DNA from: Geovibrio ferrireducens
GTDB lineage: Bacteria; Chrysiogenota; Deferribacteres; Deferribacterales; Geovibrionaceae
Assembly: GCF_026226615.1 (NCBI RefSeq)
Contig: NZ_JAJAPB010000014.1
Span: 1-64,000, forward strand
Length of the DNA: 64,000 bases
Reading direction: 5' to 3'
Shown: in pieces, positions 41,805 to 50,373 of the stretch
Numbering within the stretch: position 1 is the stretch's first letter
Layout: each line of letters opens with the position of its first letter
Program-made: the position numbers and the translations under genes
Notes under the pieces: generated by a model
Databases searched by the model: none
What the model was told of the DNA's origin: nothing
What the model saw: the letters and a program-made list of their open reading frames with translations, nothing else

Positions 41805-44800
41805 TTATTTGACGGATTTGATTTCCAGCGAGAAACTCTCATTCCAGCCGGAGATCAGCTTCTCAAACTCTGAGGCAGGTACAGGTCTGCTGAAATAATA
41901 GCCCTGCGCGAGGTCACATTCAAGCTCGCGCAGCAGACGAAGGTGGTTTTCATTTTCCACACCCTCAGCCACAACTTCAATACCTAAGTTCCGCGAAAGC
42001 TGAATAACCGACCGGACTATGGAAAGCGAGTCCTCACTGGTGTCTATACCTTGGGTGAAGGATTTGTCTATCTTTATGGTATCTATGGGTATTCTGTTAA
42101 GATAGCCGATTGAGCTGAACCCTGTGCCGAAATCATCAATGGCAAATGTTATGCCCAGTGAGCTGAGCTTGTCGAGAATATCTCTGGTGTTTTCGGTGTC
42201 CACCATAATTGTGCTTTCCGTTATCTCAAGCTCAAGGTGTCTGGGCTCCATTCCTGTTTCCAAAAGCACATTTTTGACAGACATATACAGGTCTTTCTGA
42301 ATGAACTGCTTTAAGGAAAGGTTCACTGCCACTTTAAGGTTGTGCCCCATGGAGCGCCACCTCATCAGATCTTCGCAGGATTTTTTCAGAACCCACTGAC
42401 CTATTGAAACAATCAGCCCTGTCTCCTCCGCAATGGGGATGAACATATCGGGGAAAATCCTTCCTAACTCAGGGTTATTCCAGCGGATAAGCGACTCCAT
42501 GCCCACCAGTTCCATTGTTCTGAGATTGATTTTCGGCTGGTAATACACCTCAAATTCTCCGTTATCGAGAGCGCGGTTCAGCTTGGTCTCTATCAGCAGC
42601 CTGTCCTTAGCTGTGTCGTTAAAGTCAGTTGTGTATATCTGGAGCATGCCGCGCCCTTTTGACTTGGCGCGGTACATGGCAGCATCGGCATTCTTGGCAA
42701 TGGTGAACACATCCTCGCCGTCATCGGGGTAGAAGCTTAACCCGGCGCTGCATTTCAGGAAAAGCTCGTAATCATCCACCTGAAAGGGTTTTTCAAGCTG
42801 CTTTATTATATTATATGCCACAGTAACGGCTCTGTTCTTGTCTGAGAGGTCTTCAATTATAACTGTGTACTCATCCCCTCCCAGACGGCTTACCGTTATG
42901 CTGTCCCCCACTGTGCCGACTATGCGGTCAGCTATTTTCTGGAGCAGTATATCGCCCACATTGTGGCCGAGGGTATCGTTCACATTTTTGAACCTGTCAA
43001 TATCTATGGAGATCAGCCCCACATAATTGTGGTTCTTTTTTGCCCTTGAGATCGCCATGCTCAGTCTGTCGTGGAACAGATAGCGGTTCGGAAGGTTGGT
43101 AAGCGGATCGTAATGAGACTGATATTTTATCTGCTCTTCGTATTTCTTTCTTTCCGTGATGTCATGCATTACCCCGATGAAGTGGGATATATTGCCGCCG
43201 GAATCCCTTATGCTGGATATGTTCAGAAGCGCCGGGTAAAGCTCGCCGTTCTTGCGCCTGTTCCATATCTCCCCCTGCCATGTGCCGCTCTCCTTGAGGG
43301 CGTTCCAGAGCCCCTTGTAGAAGTGGTTTGCGTGTCTGCCGGAGCGGAGAATGCTGGTCTTGTTCCCTATGGCCTCCTCCTCGCTGTATCCGGTTATGCG
43401 AAGGAAGGCCTTGTTCACGCTGAGGATCACCCCTCTGGTGTTTGTTATATAGATTGCCTCTATGGTATTTTCAAACACCTTTGAAGCAAGCAGCAGTTTC
43501 TCTTCGGATGATTTTCTGTCGGTTATGTCTATGCCCTGCAATACCACACCGAAACTCTTCACGGGAGTGCCTGCCATTGAGAGGTTCCAGAGAATGTATT
43601 TCATCTCTCCCGTTTTGACATTTTTTACCATGGACTCAAAGTTAGACAGAGTATCCGCGCTTCCCGCAGCTTTCAGCAGAAGCTCCTTAAGCCTGTCCCC
43701 GGTGAGACAGGCGAAAATTATCTCAAGATCCTCGCCGACGGCGGAGGATTCGCTTATTCCGGAAAGCTCTTCCATCGCTTTATTGAAGATTACTATTTTA
43801 TTTTCCGTGTCCCAGGCGATAAGCGGAACCTTGGCAAACCCAAGGAAATTGCTGAGATAGGCCTGAGTTTCCCGAAGCTCACGGTTCATTGAGGAAACAG
43901 CCGCACCGAGCCTGTTGAACTCCTCCACCGGGGTGGGGGCAAAGTCATCGGTACTGCCGGAAACGCTTATGCGGTGGGTATAATCTATCAGGTAAATAAG
44001 TGAGCGCGCAGTGATTCTGTGAAAACCGTAAACCGATACAGCGGTCATCAGGATGATGAGCAGCACGGCTGTTGCCGCTCTGCCTGTAATCTGTTTTTTC
44101 ATAAGAGCAAGGGACTGGTTGTCAGTAAGCTGATAAATCATCAGCGGCGTGTCGCTCCCCTTAAGCTCAAGGGGTCTGCAATATGCTGAGAAACCGCCCT
44201 TAACAGGAAACACCTGCCCGGCATCAGCGCATGCAGCCGGCATGAACCGGCTGAGATCAAATCCGTCAGAGGCTGATATAATCTGTCCGGCGGTGACAAA
44301 GGCTATGCCTGCGCCCGCATCTGAGGCCGCTTTTCTGATTACATCGGGAGCGCCGTTGATTATTCTGCCTATATATATTTTTCCGAGAACCTCACCGTTT
44401 GCGGGGTTGCTGACAGGGGTGTAACCCAGAATAAGATTCAGAGGTGCAGTTCCGCTCTCTTCCGCTACCGAGTAAACCGAACCGGAAGCATCCACGCTGT
44501 CGCCGCTCTTCCGGAGAAAGCTGATAATTCCGTCAGTATTGAAGAAGGCTGAACCGACATTAATCACCCTTGTGCCGTCAAAGGAGACAAAGATCATGAT
44601 GTCCAGATTTTCCCCGGCAGCCAGATCGTATATTGATGAAAAACCGTTTTTGAAATTCTCTGATTCTATATCAGGATTTCTCGCAAGAAGCTGCCTGACA
44701 TTCACCCTGAGATCACGCGTTACCCAGCCGAGGTGCTCAAGTTCCTTTTCAAAAACCATGGATGCGGTATCATGGTTTCTTTTCAGAAGCCTTGACTGTT

Positions 44801-44927
44801 CATGTTTTATGATGGTTCCGGCATCCACACTGCTCCAGACGAGAATAACAACCGCGAGCACCACTGAAAAACAGGTGAGAAGCAAGGCCAGAAAGGAGGA
44901 TATTTTTACAGACTTTATCCTATTCAT
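41805..44927 (-). CDS. LuxQ-like membrane sensor fused to PAS-PAS-GGDEF-EAL
   Basis: About 1040 residues. It has a membrane segment (11-31), a periplasmic sensor (about 35-280), a second membrane segment (283-303), HAMP, PAS (about 355-470), PAS (about 477-595), GGDEF (600-760, signature RLGGDEY at 681-687) and EAL (from about 775, ESL variant; DDFGTG intact). The first ~385 residues resemble Vibrio LuxQ: GYTPVSNPANGEVLGKIYI, DTPLMIYQLTDNQSLAL and PVEEFNRLGAAVSSM have close LuxQ counterparts. The kinase and receiver of LuxQ are replaced by c-di-GMP enzymes. ATG 44927 overlaps the luxP stop by 8 bp; ATG 44951 is the alternative. Confidence 0.9.
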   Translation of the reverse strand: MNRIKSVKISSFLALLLTCFSVVLAVVILVWSSVDAGTIIKHEQSRLLKRNHDTASMVFEKELEHLGWVTRDLRVNVRQLLARNPDIESENFKNGFSSIYDLAAGENLDIMIFVSFDGTRVINVGSAFFNTDGIISFLRKSGDSVDASGSVYSVAEESGTAPLNLILGYTPVSNPANGEVLGKIYIGRIINGAPDVIRKAASDAGAGIAFVTAGQIISASDGFDLSRFMPAACADAGQVFPVKGGFSAYCRPLELKGSDTPLMIYQLTDNQSLALMKKQITGRAATAVLLIILMTAVSVYGFHRITARSLIYLIDYTHRISVSGSTDDFAPTPVEEFNRLGAAVSSMNRELRETQAYLSNFLGFAKVPLIAWDTENKIVIFNKAMEELSGISESSAVGEDLEIIFACLTGDRLKELLLKAAGSADTLSNFESMVKNVKTGEMKYILWNLSMAGTPVKSFGVVLQGIDITDRKSSEEKLLLASKVFENTIEAIYITNTRGVILSVNKAFLRITGYSEEEAIGNKTSILRSGRHANHFYKGLWNALKESGTWQGEIWNRRKNGELYPALLNISSIRDSGGNISHFIGVMHDITERKKYEEQIKYQSHYDPLTNLPNRYLFHDRLSMAISRAKKNHNYVGLISIDIDRFKNVNDTLGHNVGDILLQKIADRIVGTVGDSITVSRLGGDEYTVIIEDLSDKNRAVTVAYNIIKQLEKPFQVDDYELFLKCSAGLSFYPDDGEDVFTIAKNADAAMYRAKSKGRGMLQIYTTDFNDTAKDRLLIETKLNRALDNGEFEVYYQPKINLRTMELVGMESLIRWNNPELGRIFPDMFIPIAEETGLIVSIGQWVLKKSCEDLMRWRSMGHNLKVAVNLSLKQFIQKDLYMSVKNVLLETGMEPRHLELEITESTIMVDTENTRDILDKLSSLGITFAIDDFGTGFSSIGYLNRIPIDTIKIDKSFTQGIDTSEDSLSIVRSVIQLSRNLGIEVVAEGVENENHLRLLRELECDLAQGYYFSRPVPASEFEKLISGWNESFSLEIKSVK

Positions 44928-46023
44928 TTTCACCGGAATACCTGAACGCATTCATTCTGAGATTTTTTATTCTATCTGCACTGTCTGCGGAAGTAACAAG
45001 GCTGAAATCCCCTGAAAACACAGTCGGAACCTCTTTCTCCCTGCCTGAGACGACAAACTTCACCGCCTCGGCCGCAGCTACGCTGCTGTCATCATTCATC
45101 CGCATCACCGTAAGGTCAAGTTCTTTTTCTGAAATAAGTTTGAGCTCAGCGTCCCCGCCGCCCCATCCGTTCAGGATCACCTTATCCGCGCGGAGCTCAC
45201 GGAGAGCTTCCGCGGCTCCGACGGCTATATCTGTGGAGCATGCGAAAATAAAGCCTATATCAGGGTATTTTCTGATTATCTCCTTTGTTGCCGAATGTGC
45301 TTTTTCTCTGTCAAAGTCGGTTATATATTCGGCTTTTCCGGTGTACTCCCCGTGTCTGCGGAGCCTTTCCCGGAAGCCTTTTGTTCTCAGCCATCCCACC
45401 TCGCCTGCGGAGCAGTTAAGAACGGCATATGACGTGTTTCCGGTGCTCATGGCGGCCATGGCATCCGCCAGCATACCTGAACCGGTCATATGATCAAAGC
45501 CGGTATAAATCAGCGGCTGTTTCGGCTCCCACTCTTTAAGAGGCGTGGTGATGTTCTGGACAATAATTTTATGTTTTCCTTCAAACAGCAGTCTGCCCAC
45601 AGCCCTGCGCATCTGAGCGGAATCAGCGGAGACAATGATGAAATCCGCCCCTTCCGCTGCGGCCTGTGCAAGCTGGGCTAGCTGAAGGCGGGTGTCCCCT
45701 GAGGGTCTGCTGAAATATGTCGCCATGGTGTAATTTACATTAAGCTCGTTCAGCCTTTTTTCCAAAACCTTAACGCTCCTCCGCCAGTAGTCTGATGCTT
45801 GCAGAGCGGGGTAGACAACGGCTATCTTCACAGGCCTTACATTCATAGCCTTGAGCGGTTCGGGCTGGCTGCGCACGATGTTTACAAAATGGTCGTATTT
45901 CCATGCCTGTTCAGGATGTTTAAGCATGTACTCCCTGACAGTGTAGAATGACTGTTCAGAGCCTAAAACAGGGAAAGACACAAAAAGAAAAAGAAGAAGA
46001 AAGAGAGCGCGCCCTCCCTTCAT
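44920..46023 (-). CDS. luxP: LuxP-type autoinducer-2 binding periplasmic protein
   Basis: 367 residues with a Sec signal peptide (5-20). It is very close to Vibrio LuxP in wording: NITTPLKEWEPKQP, YTGFDHMTGSGMLA, NGWGGGDAEL, VMRMNDDSS and VPTVFSGDF. The residues known to hold boronated AI-2 in V. harveyi LuxP (Q77, S79, W82, N159, R215, T266, D267, W289, R310) appear here as Gln75, Ser77, Trp80, Asn157, Arg213, Thr264, Asp265, Trp287 and Arg308, all at a constant offset. It starts one base after the receiver gene and overlaps the sensor gene, so ligand signal should pass to that sensor. No luxS is visible. Confidence 0.93.
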   Translation of the reverse strand: MKGGRALFLLLFLFVSFPVLGSEQSFYTVREYMLKHPEQAWKYDHFVNIVRSQPEPLKAMNVRPVKIAVVYPALQASDYWRRSVKVLEKRLNELNVNYTMATYFSRPSGDTRLQLAQLAQAAAEGADFIIVSADSAQMRRAVGRLLFEGKHKIIVQNITTPLKEWEPKQPLIYTGFDHMTGSGMLADAMAAMSTGNTSYAVLNCSAGEVGWLRTKGFRERLRRHGEYTGKAEYITDFDREKAHSATKEIIRKYPDIGFIFACSTDIAVGAAEALRELRADKVILNGWGGGDAELKLISEKELDLTVMRMNDDSSVAAAEAVKFVVSGREKEVPTVFSGDFSLVTSADSADRIKNLRMNAFRYSGENE

Positions 46024-46024
46024 A

Positions 46025-46384
46025 TCACACCAGCTCCTGAATTTTAGCAATCAGCTCGTTCACCATCAGGGGTTTGGTGAAATAACCTTCCACCCCAAGC
46101 TCTTCCGCTCTATTACGGTCAAACCTGTCACTGGATGCAGTGAGAACTATCACATGAACATCGGGAAGACTTTTACGGATTTCCTCTATCATATCAAGCC
46201 CTTCCATATGAGGCATGCGCAAGTCGGTCAGGATCACATCAGGCCTCACGGCCAGTGCTGTTTCAAGCCCTTTTCTGCCGTCATGGGCACTGTAAACCCT
46301 GCTGAAAGTACGTTTCATCCTGAGTTCAAGAGCTCCGGCCACAGCCGGATCATCCTCTACAATCAGTACAGATATATCCTTCAT
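46025..46384 (-). CDS. Single-domain response regulator
   Basis: 119 residues, a receiver only: VLIVEDDPAVAG, acceptor aspartate in VILTDLRMPHMEG, Thr in IVLTASSD and Lys in YFTKPLMV. Its stop codon is one base before the luxP start, so it belongs to the same transcript. There is no output domain, so it may act on a partner protein. No kinase is in this operon, so its phosphodonor is encoded elsewhere. Confidence 0.9.
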   Translation of the reverse strand: MKDISVLIVEDDPAVAGALELRMKRTFSRVYSAHDGRKGLETALAVRPDVILTDLRMPHMEGLDMIEEIRKSLPDVHVIVLTASSDRFDRNRAEELGVEGYFTKPLMVNELIAKIQELV

Positions 46385-46511
46385 CCAATCCTTCCGCGAT
46401 GCACAGTGGCAAAGCTTTCTGTAATAGTTTAAATTAGTTTATCTGATAATATTATACTACCGCAACAGAACAACGGCAATAATTTAAGGCGGGGCGGCGG
46501 AGCAAAAAGAT

Positions 46512-46805
46512 TCAGAGTTCGCTCACGCGGAAAATTCCGTGCAGTTCGAGCTCTTCGAGCAGGGCAATGAGTTTTTTGTCCCCGGCGAGAATCCGGAGAT
46601 CGATTTTATCAACATTAATAAGTTTAAGCATGAAGCCGATCATGGAAGATGTTATCGACACTGAATCAGTAAAGCACACATCAATGCTGCGGGCTCCTTT
46701 GTCTGCAAGCTCCTGAAGGGCGTTCTTCACAGCCAGATAGTCGTCTATGCTTTTGATGTTTCCTTTTATTTTAACACTGTTCTCTTCAACGCTTACAGCT
46801 ACCAT
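46512..46805 (-). CDS. STAS-like domain protein
   Basis: 97 residues with the alpha/beta pattern of STAS anti-sigma-factor antagonists: VEENSVKIKGNIKSIDDY, then VCFTDSVSITSSMIGFMLKL, where the second serine of TSS is at the usual phosphorylation place. It may take part in a partner-switching pathway. It is 127 bp upstream of the receiver-luxP-sensor operon on the same strand and may belong to the same regulatory group. No anti-sigma kinase is in the window. Confidence 0.72.
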   Translation of the reverse strand: MVAVSVEENSVKIKGNIKSIDDYLAVKNALQELADKGARSIDVCFTDSVSITSSMIGFMLKLINVDKIDLRILAGDKKLIALLEELELHGIFRVSEL

Positions 46806-46942
46806 AACATTCCTCCCTGATTTACTGCTGAATTTATTGCATGGAATAACTTTTTTAACAATATAACATGGTTCATTTTAAGTTCAAAGAAAATTTATCA
46901 TCAATTATATTGGTTTTCAGTATAAGCTTTAAAAAAAAGATT

Positions 46943-46957
46943 ACAGGAATCTCCTGT
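46943..46957. promoter_or_regulatory. Short palindrome upstream of EamA gene
   Basis: ACAGGA and TCCTGT flank ATC. The site lies 34 bp before the start codon of the plus-strand exporter and in the promoter region of the divergent STAS gene. Confidence 0.3.
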
Positions 46958-46991
46958 TGACCGTTTGAGGCGGAAGTTGTACTGAACATTA

Positions 46992-47900
46992 ATGGACGAA
47001 AGTTTTCAGCCCGCGGAGAAAGCGGGTATAATTTATATGCTTCTGGCTTCTGCTCTTTTTGCAAGCATGGGATACTATGTAAAAATACTCAGCCAGACAC
47101 TGGGCACGGGCGAAATAGCTTTTTTCCGTAATCTTATAGGGCTGATCATCATAGTCCCCACCATAATCGCCCGTCCGTCCGGCGCAAAAGGCGGCAAACC
47201 TGTCATGCTTGTGATGCGCGGCATATTCGGCTTTCTGGCGCTGTTTTTCTATTTTTACGCCATAACTGTACTCCCTTTGGGAACAGCCGCTACGCTCACT
47301 AAAATCGATCCTATCTTCACGGCGCTTCTTGCATTTTTCCTGCTTAAGGAAAAACAGGGACCGATAATCTGGGCAGGGCTTTTAACCGGCTTTCTGGGAG
47401 TGATAATGCTGATGCGCCCGGAAGCAGGCGGACTGAATGCGGGCAGCATATGCGCACTGCTCAGCGGGCTTTTTGCCGCAACGGCTTACACCACAGTGAG
47501 CAACCTGCGCGGCTATTACTCGCCCCGCGCCATTGTAGCCTCATTCGCAGCGGCAGGGGTCATAGGCCCGCCGGTTGTTTATGCCCTCATTTATTATACG
47601 CCTCTGGGAAATGACGCACTCAAAGGGCTTTTCCACCGTCTGCCTTCCGGCGGTTATGAGTGGTACTGCATAATAATGGTCGGGCTCCTTGCCACCGTCT
47701 CACAATATTTTCTCACCAAGGCATATTCGCTGGCCAGAGCCTCGGTTGCGGCATCGGTGAGTTATTCCGGTCTGTTTTTCGCATCAATAGCAGGAATTAT
47801 GGCGGGTGACAAAGTGCCTGATTTTATGGGAATATGTGGTATAATATTCATAGCATTAAGCGGTATGGCAGTGCACTTCAGTCAGAAACGGAGGAATTGA
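46992..47900 (+). CDS. EamA/DMT family transporter
   Basis: 302 residues with ten hydrophobic helices in two EamA units. Typical wording: MLLASALFASMGYYVKILSQ in helix 1, TLTKIDPIFTALLAFFLLKEK in unit 1 (broken by me) and ASVSYSGLFFASIAGIM in unit 2. These move small metabolites, often out of the cell; the substrate is unknown. The stop codon shares one base with the start of tpx (TGATG), so the two are co-translated. Confidence 0.88.
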   Translation: MDESFQPAEKAGIIYMLLASALFASMGYYVKILSQTLGTGEIAFFRNLIGLIIIVPTIIARPSGAKGGKPVMLVMRGIFGFLALFFYFYAITVLPLGTAATLTKIDPIFTALLAFFLLKEKQGPIIWAGLLTGFLGVIMLMRPEAGGLNAGSICALLSGLFAATAYTTVSNLRGYYSPRAIVASFAAAGVIGPPVVYALIYYTPLGNDALKGLFHRLPSGGYEWYCIIMVGLLATVSQYFLTKAYSLARASVAASVSYSGLFFASIAGIMAGDKVPDFMGICGIIFIALSGMAVHFSQKRRN

Positions 47901-48406
47901 TGAACAAAACAAGAACTGTAACCATGAAAGGAAACCCTGTAACCCTTGTCGGCAACGAGATCAAAACCGGTGATAAGGCTCCTGCATTCACTGTGCTGGA
48001 CGGCGGAATGCAGCCTGTAAGCCTTGATACTTATAAAGGAAAAATTAAAGTCATAAGTGTCACCCCCTCTCTGGACACCGCTGTTTGCGATCTCCAGCTC
48101 CGCAGGTTTAACAGCGAGATAGCCTCAATGGGCGACAGATACGCCGTTATCAACGTAAGCATGGATCTCCCCTTTGCCATCAAGCGGTTCTGCACCACTG
48201 CAGGCATAGAGAACGCAGTTGCCGCCAGTGACCACAGGGAGGCAGCATTCGGAACAGCTTACGGGGTGCTGATTAAGGAACTCAGGCTCCTTGCCAGAGC
48301 GGTATTTGTCGTGGATGAGAATGATGTTGTGACCTATGCTGAATACGTGCCGGAAGTCACCTCCAGCCCGGACTTCGACAAGCTGATCGCTTTTCTGAAA
48401 AAATAA
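47900..48406 (+). CDS. tpx: Thiol peroxidase (atypical 2-Cys peroxiredoxin)
   Basis: 168 residues. The peroxidatic cysteine is in SLDTAVCDLQLRRFN (family form TPxxDTPVC) and the resolving cysteine in RFCTTAGIENA, as in Tpx. It reduces hydrogen peroxide and alkyl peroxides with thioredoxin. The start at 47900 follows GGAGGAATTG; a longer frame from 47834 lies inside the upstream gene and is not needed. Such a peroxidase suits an anaerobe exposed to oxygen at times. Confidence 0.94.
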   Translation: MNKTRTVTMKGNPVTLVGNEIKTGDKAPAFTVLDGGMQPVSLDTYKGKIKVISVTPSLDTAVCDLQLRRFNSEIASMGDRYAVINVSMDLPFAIKRFCTTAGIENAVAASDHREAAFGTAYGVLIKELRLLARAVFVVDENDVVTYAEYVPEVTSSPDFDKLIAFLKK

Positions 48407-48447
48407 GCCAGACAGAATTAAAGTAAAGCATCTCAGAACCTATCAAA

Positions 48448-48483
48448 AAAATCCCCCTTGGTCCCCCTTTGCAAAGGGGGAAG
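48448..48483 (+). repeat. CCCCCTTT/AAAGGGGG dispersed hairpin, copy 2
   Basis: AAATCCCCCTTGGTCCCC continues into CTTTGCAAAGGGGGAAG. It matches the minus-strand element at 34510-34546. The CCCCCTTTGCAAAGGGGG core is a perfect palindrome. It may also end the tpx transcript. Confidence 0.65.
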
Positions 48484-48496
48484 GCAAAGACAAACA

Positions 48497-48519
48497 CCCC
48501 TCTTTAATCTAAAGAGGGG
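48497..48519. repeat. Perfect hairpin CCCCTCTTTA / TAAAGAGGGG
   Basis: Ten-base arms with an ATC loop, 14 bp after the preceding element. Its wording (CCCCTCTTTA) is similar to the neighbouring repeat family. Confidence 0.6.
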
Positions 48520-48635
48520 TCGGGGGATATTTCTTCTTCGCTCCGCACGGCGAAGCCCCATCTTTTAACTTTCATGCTGATTACATCGTGATATTTTGTG
48601 TTCTGCGAAGCAAATTCGGTTTTTTGAAGGGTTTG

Positions 48636-48664
48636 GGAAACTTTTTACCGTTAAAAAAGTTTCC
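48636..48664. repeat. Hairpin GGAAACTTTTT / AAAAAGTTTCC
   Basis: Perfect 11-base arms with a 7-base loop. The wording GGGTTTGGGAAACTTTTT is familiar from dispersed intergenic repeats in other genomes; this is recollection, not a search. Confidence 0.5.
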
Positions 48665-48736
48665 TGATAAGAGTTATATTCAATCCTTTCTCATGCTTTT
48701 TACCAAGAAAAACAATCAGTCAGAAAATATACCCGA

Positions 48737-48767
48737 AAGCCCCTTCCATGGGGCTTTTAAACCTTCT
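48737..48767 (-). repeat. 31-bp direct repeat, copy 1
   Basis: Starts AAGCCCCTTCCATGGGGC and ends AAACCTTCT. It is identical to 48851-48881, 114 bp away. The AGCCCC...GGGGCT hairpin followed by a T-run in one orientation resembles a terminator, and the second copy includes the stop codon of rarD. Confidence 0.65.
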
Positions 48768-48807
48768 GACTTACAGGAACAAAACCTACGTCCTGTGGTT
48801 TTGTTCC

Positions 48808-48850
48808 ACACGCTCGCGGCTTGCTGAGCAAGCCTTCGCTGCGCACGGCG
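48808..48850 (+). repeat. 43-bp dispersed repeat, copy B
   Basis: Same ends as 48-90 (ACACGCTC and TTCGCTGCGCACGGCG), with a different but still self-complementary middle: GGCTTGC and GCAAGCC. Structure is kept while sequence changes. Confidence 0.55.
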
Positions 48851-48881
48851 AAGCCCCTTCCATGGGGCTTTTAAACCTTCT
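48851..48881 (-). repeat. 31-bp direct repeat, copy 2, overlapping the end of rarD
   Basis: Identical to 48737-48767. The last 11 bp lie within the rarD reading frame (codons for the final residues and stop), so the upstream copy looks like a duplication of the gene end plus its terminator hairpin. Confidence 0.65.
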
Positions 48882-49749
48882 TTGTCTGCATAACCGCGTC
48901 AGCGATGAAGAGGCCGACGCAGATCCAGATGAGGCCGAAGGTGGCAGCATGGACGGGGGTAAACGGCTCGGAGTAGATAAATACACCTATCAGCAGGTGC
49001 AGAGTCGGGATAGTAAACTGGAAGATGCCTATAGTAATCAGCCTCAGCCTCTTCACTGCAAAGGCAAAGCCGAGAAGCGGTGCTGAGGTCACAACCCCTG
49101 CGAGAATAAACAGCGCATCATAGCCGGGGGAATAATGCCCGAAATAGCCTGCCGATATGCTTTCCAGATATATAAGATACCCTATGGCGATAGGGAACAT
49201 AATCAGCGTTTCCGCCAGAAGTCCCGGAACAGGAAGCACACGCACATGCTTTCTCAGTGCCCCGTAAGCGGCAAAGCTTACGGCAAGTGAGACAGAAGCC
49301 CACGGGAAGCTCCTCAGTCCGGATGCATAGATCAATACGCCTGATGCTGCAAGAACAACCGCAAATATCTGGAGTTTATTGAGTTTTTCCTTGAAAATCA
49401 ATATGCCGAAGAGCATGCTCACAAAAGGGTTCATGTAGTAACCGAGGCTGGCCTGTAGTATATGCCCCGTATTTACCGAGATTATGAAGACACCCCAGTT
49501 TATGCTGATGGCTATTGAGGAAAGAAACAGGAGGAGAGCGGTTTTCCTGTCAGCGAATGCGTGTATAACCTCACTGCCGCGTCCGAGAAGCAGAATGACC
49601 GCCAGCAGGAAAAAGAAAGACCACACAAGGCGGTGGGCAAGCACCTCAAGACCGGACGACTGTTCAAAAAGCTTCCAGTAAACAGGGCTGAGCCCCCAGA
49701 AAATATATGATGCCAGCCCCGCTGTGAGGCCGGCGGTTCTACTGCTCAT
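48871..49749 (-). CDS. rarD: RarD-type EamA membrane transporter
   Basis: 292 residues with ten helices. The start GLASYIFWGLSPVYWKLFEQ and the segment INWGVFIISVNTGHILQASLGYYMNPF (broken after INWGVFIISVNTGHILQA) are typical of RarD, an EamA subgroup; E. coli RarD is annotated from a chloramphenicol-sensitive phenotype but its natural substrate is unknown. It overlaps the carbonic anhydrase end by 11 bp and is third in the operon yajQ-carbonic anhydrase-rarD. Confidence 0.88.
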   Translation of the reverse strand: MSSRTAGLTAGLASYIFWGLSPVYWKLFEQSSGLEVLAHRLVWSFFFLLAVILLLGRGSEVIHAFADRKTALLLFLSSIAISINWGVFIISVNTGHILQASLGYYMNPFVSMLFGILIFKEKLNKLQIFAVVLAASGVLIYASGLRSFPWASVSLAVSFAAYGALRKHVRVLPVPGLLAETLIMFPIAIGYLIYLESISAGYFGHYSPGYDALFILAGVVTSAPLLGFAFAVKRLRLITIGIFQFTIPTLHLLIGVFIYSEPFTPVHAATFGLIWICVGLFIADAVMQTKKV

Positions 49750-50368
49750 TGCCTATCAAGTCAAAATAACCTGTTTCAAAATTGTAGTTATAAACTTCGC
49801 CCGTGGCGATTATGTAATACCAGCCGTAAAGCGTAAGCTCGCCCTTATTCACCCTCTCCTTTATATAAGGATAGGTCAGCAGGTTGCGCACCTGCTGGAT
49901 GATATTTACCTGTTCCGTAACCCATTCCCTTTTTGCCGGGTCATCACCGCAGATCTCTGTTGCCTTTTTCTTAACCGGCTCAGCAAGCTCCAGCCATTTC
50001 CTGACCTTCGGCACATTTGCCAGAGACTCAGGAGACTGATAAAGGGCTGAGCAGCCGCCGCAGTTGGAGTGACCGCAGATGATGATATTCTGCACATTGA
50101 GAATATTCACGGCATATTCAACAGCGCTTGTTGTGGCAACATAGTCAGAAGTTTCCCTGTAAGGGGGAACCATGTTGGCAATGTTGCGCACCACAAAAAG
50201 CTCTCCCGGCATGGTGCGCGTGATGAGGTTAGGAACCACCCTTGAGTCCGAACAGCCCACAAACAGAGTGTGCGGAGCCTGCTTGTCCCCAAGGTTTTCA
50301 AAAAGCTCCCTGTGATCCGCGTAATCTTCGTCACGGAAGCGGACTACGCCGTTAAAAAGCTCTTTCAC
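49739..50368 (-). CDS. can: Beta-class carbonic anhydrase
   Basis: 209 residues. Zinc ligands are Cys in LFVGCSDSR, with the Asp-Arg dyad, and His/Cys in IICGHSNCGGC. It interconverts CO2 and bicarbonate in the cytosol, supplying carboxylases and purine synthesis. It starts at GTG 50368 (GAAGAG upstream), 5 bp after yajQ. It overlaps rarD, so the three are one transcript. Confidence 0.94.
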   Translation of the reverse strand: MKELFNGVVRFRDEDYADHRELFENLGDKQAPHTLFVGCSDSRVVPNLITRTMPGELFVVRNIANMVPPYRETSDYVATTSAVEYAVNILNVQNIIICGHSNCGGCSALYQSPESLANVPKVRKWLELAEPVKKKATEICGDDPAKREWVTEQVNIIQQVRNLLTYPYIKERVNKGELTLYGWYYIIATGEVYNYNFETGYFDLIGNEQ

Positions 50369-50373
50369 GGGGA

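Larger units (their letters stand above)
48407..48870. other. 464-bp repeat island between tpx and rarD
   Basis: I find no credible gene here. The stretch is a cluster of dispersed hairpins: 48448-48483, 48497-48519, 48636-48664, a direct repeat at 48737-48767 and 48851-48881, and the 43-bp element at 48808-48850. A partial copy of the TTCGCTnCGCACGGCGAAGCCCC wording also occurs at about 48537-48561. Confidence 0.65.

Noticed and set aside
48588-49086. Two plus-strand frames of 79 and 112 codons
   Set aside because: They run through hairpin repeats and the 3' end of rarD, and their translations share the same repeat-derived words.
46992-49749. rarD and the EamA gene as resistance genes
   Set aside because: EamA exporters are mostly metabolite transporters. 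The rarD name comes from an E. coli phenotype, and nothing here supports resistance.
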